DNA of 8,385 nucleotides, taken from contig JAKBAF010000041.1 in NCBI GenBank assembly GCA_021809305.1, positions 1 to 8,385 on the forward strand, written 5' to 3'. This document shows positions 6,800-8,385 of the stretch, piece after piece; positions within the stretch are counted from its first letter, which is position 1, and every line of letters starts with the position of its first letter. Both the position numbers and the translations under genes were made by a program. Origin of the DNA: a bacterium (GTDB lineage: Bacteria; Chlamydiota; Chlamydiia; Chlamydiales; JAFEGQ01). The notes beneath the pieces were generated by a model, which worked only from the letters and a program-made list of their open reading frames with translations, was not told where the DNA came from and did not search any database.

Positions 6800-8385
6800 G
6801 GCGGAATTCTTCCCCTAAGTCGCCGAGACATCGTCGTATATCAACACCTCTTCCTAGAACCGGCGCAAAGATATCTCCTATTTTATACAGGCGAGCAGGG
6901 GTAGTTTTGATGGTGTATTTCGTAGGGTTCAGCCCTCGCCTTACCTCGGTCCATTTAAGTGGAGTAGAGACCGGAGCAAAAGGGGCTCCTCTCAAAGAGT
7001 AGGGGCATATCATTGTCTGCTTTTGATGGTTTTGAAGGATGTCTAGATAGACCAAGCCCTGACGATCGCCTGGCTGCCTCTTTAGCGATGTGATCTCAGG
7101 GATCTCGTGATGGATTCGATGGGCAATAATTTGGCTAAATTGGAGCGCTTGCTCAAAGCTATATTTAGCTTGGAGTGGAATATAGATATGCAGTCCTCTT
7201 CCGCCCGATGTTTTGCAGTAATTCGGTATCTCGAGGCTATCCAGGATGCGGTGGGCGGTTTGAGCCGTTTTAATGACGGCCTCAAACGAGACGGCTTCTG
7301 GGTCGAGATCAATGACAAGATAGGTCGGATGATCCAGATGATCGATCTTGGAGTTAAAGGTATGAAGTTCGATTGTGCCTAAGTTGGCAACGTATTCCAG
7401 TGCGCGCTTATCGTGAATAAGAAGGTACTCCACTCGTTTTTGTGTGTGCTCAATGGATACGGTTTTCATCCAGTCGGGTAGGTGAAGAGGTCGACTATCC
7501 TTCTGAATAAAGCTCTCTCCTTCAATCCCTTCTGGAAAGCGCTTTAAGACGATGGGCCGATTTTTCAGATAGGGGAGAATGTAGGGGGCAACAGATGTGT
7601 AGTACTCAATGAGGTCGGCCTTGTCGTACTTTTGATCGGGCCAGAGAACTTTGGTTAAATTTGTTAGCTGAGCCTCTTTTCTTGTTCTATAGGCCGGCTG
7701 TTTTTGGAAGGGCACAGTCCTTTCGCGCACAACCTCTCTCGCCTCTTTATCGGTGCGCAAGCCCTCAAATATTGGCTGTCGTAATATCCTATCTTTTGTC
7801 CATTCGCTAAAGGAGACCTCGCAAACAAGCTCTGGTTTAAGCCACCTAGCTGCAATATTAGGAGAGTCTTCAAAAGGGGAGTACTCTTGAATAAGAGGCT
7901 CCATCTGGGCATAGATATTGGCGAGTTGTCTGGTATCAAACCCGCCTCCCACACGCCCGATGTAAATAAAACTCTTTTTGTCATCATAAAGGCCAACAAG
8001 AAGAGCGCCGAAGTACTTCCGGCTGCCGCGGGGTTCGGTAAAACCACCGATGACGACCTCCTGCCGTCTGTGGGATTTGATCTTCACCCAGTAGCGCGAT
8101 CTTCCTTCGCGATAGGGGCTCATGCTCTGCTTAGCGACAATTCCTTCCATTTGCCTCTTCTCGATCTCGTGAAAAAAAGCCACCCCTCTTGCCACAACAT
8201 GATCACTAAATCGAATAGCTGAGAATTTGGCGTGTGACAGCACCTTTTTTAGCCGCTGCTTTCGCTCGAGCAAGGGCTGGTCGCGTAGATCCTCTCCATT
8301 CAGATAGAGGAGGTCAAAGACGTAACAGAAGAGCGCGCCCTGTCCGCTCTTCTGGTAGTTCTGCATTAGTTGAAAGTCGGGTCTT
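6777..8385 (-). CDS. ligD: ATP-dependent DNA ligase LigD, ligase-polymerase part (N-terminus beyond right edge)
   Basis: LigD seals double-strand breaks in bacterial end joining; its polymerase domain fills or extends ends, often with ribonucleotides. The window shows 535 residues, numbered here from the Met codon at 8366. That Met is internal: the frame stays open to 8385, reading RPDFQL, as in other LigD proteins. Ligase landmarks are VFDLLYLNG (16-24, motif III/IIIa), EGIVAK (74-79, motif IV), WVKIK (93-97, motif V), and an OB-fold from about 100-215 (VVIGGF, YIGRVGGGFD). The nucleotidyl-lysine motif KxDG must lie outside. From about 232 to 515 comes a primase-polymerase domain: TKVLWP (238-243), the metal-binding IDLDP with D353 and D355, TSGGRGLH (386-393), LDILQN with D442, and CPYSLR (454-459). 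All expected polymerase acidic residues are present. The order ligase then polymerase matches Pseudomonas-type LigD; a phosphoesterase domain could precede it off the edge. The gene overlaps the end of the lipoprotein gene by 23 bases. Confidence 0.93.
   Translation of the reverse strand, partial: RPDFQLMQNYQKSGQGALFCYVFDLLYLNGEDLRDQPLLERKQRLKKVLSHAKFSAIRFSDHVVARGVAFFHEIEKRQMEGIVAKQSMSPYREGRSRYWVKIKSHRRQEVVIGGFTEPRGSRKYFGALLVGLYDDKKSFIYIGRVGGGFDTRQLANIYAQMEPLIQEYSPFEDSPNIAARWLKPELVCEVSFSEWTKDRILRQPIFEGLRTDKEAREVVRERTVPFQKQPAYRTRKEAQLTNLTKVLWPDQKYDKADLIEYYTSVAPYILPYLKNRPIVLKRFPEGIEGESFIQKDSRPLHLPDWMKTVSIEHTQKRVEYLLIHDKRALEYVANLGTIELHTFNSKIDHLDHPTYLVIDLDPEAVSFEAVIKTAQTAHRILDSLEIPNYCKTSGGRGLHIYIPLQAKYSFEQALQFSQIIAHRIHHEIPEITSLKRQPGDRQGLVYLDILQNHQKQTMICPYSLRGAPFAPVSTPLKWTEVRRGLNPTKYTIKTTPARLYKIGDIFAPVLGRGVDIRRCLGDLGEEFRLSPSMPI

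Noticed and set aside
7664..8222. Open frames of 127 and 111 codons overlapping the ligase gene
   Set aside because: They are shadows in other frames of ligD, whose motifs IV and V and OB-fold occupy this stretch.
8364..8366. ATG at 8366 as the start of the ligase gene
   Set aside because: The frame is open to the window edge with ligase-like residues (RPDFQL) before this Met, and the essential KxDG motif would be missing from a protein starting here.

Overview
The window reads as a chromosomal segment of an intracellular bacterium with eukaryote-like genes. An environmental member of the Chlamydiota (Parachlamydiales-like, amoeba or arthropod hosted) is my best guess. The reasons are an F-box protein gene, which is rare in bacteria but typical of chlamydia-like symbionts, next to several divergent OppA-type peptide-binding proteins without any permease or ATPase genes. 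This placement is an inference; there is no rRNA or other marker gene in the window. Base composition looks balanced (about half G+C by eye) and is similar across the genes.

Layout. Positions 1-1079 (minus strand) hold the N-terminal 359 or more residues of an F-box protein that runs off the left edge. Positions 1080-1241 are a divergent intergenic region. Positions 1242-1673 (plus) encode a 143-residue protein with four predicted membrane segments. Positions 1765-5160 (plus) encode an 1131-residue protein: about 615 residues of an unrecognised module joined to a complete family-5 (OppA/DppA) solute-binding fold, with no export signal anywhere. Sixteen bases downstream, 5177-6799 (plus) encodes an ordinary lipoprotein version of the same binding fold with a good Shine-Dalgarno. 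Positions 6777-8385 (minus) encode the ligase and polymerase domains of a LigD-type DNA ligase, whose N-terminus lies beyond the right edge. Its last codons overlap the end of the lipoprotein gene tail to tail.

How they fit together. The two binding-protein genes appear to be a tandem duplication in one operon. One copy is predicted to be tethered outside the cytoplasmic membrane. The other is predicted to stay in the cytosol, or to leave by a non-Sec route, fused to a large unknown module. This pair is the most unusual thing here. The F-box protein would act in the host, recruiting a Skp1-type ubiquitin ligase if it is secreted. The LigD gene suggests non-homologous end joining, although no Ku gene is in view. 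No tRNA, rRNA, CRISPR array, insertion sequence or clear rho-independent terminator was seen.
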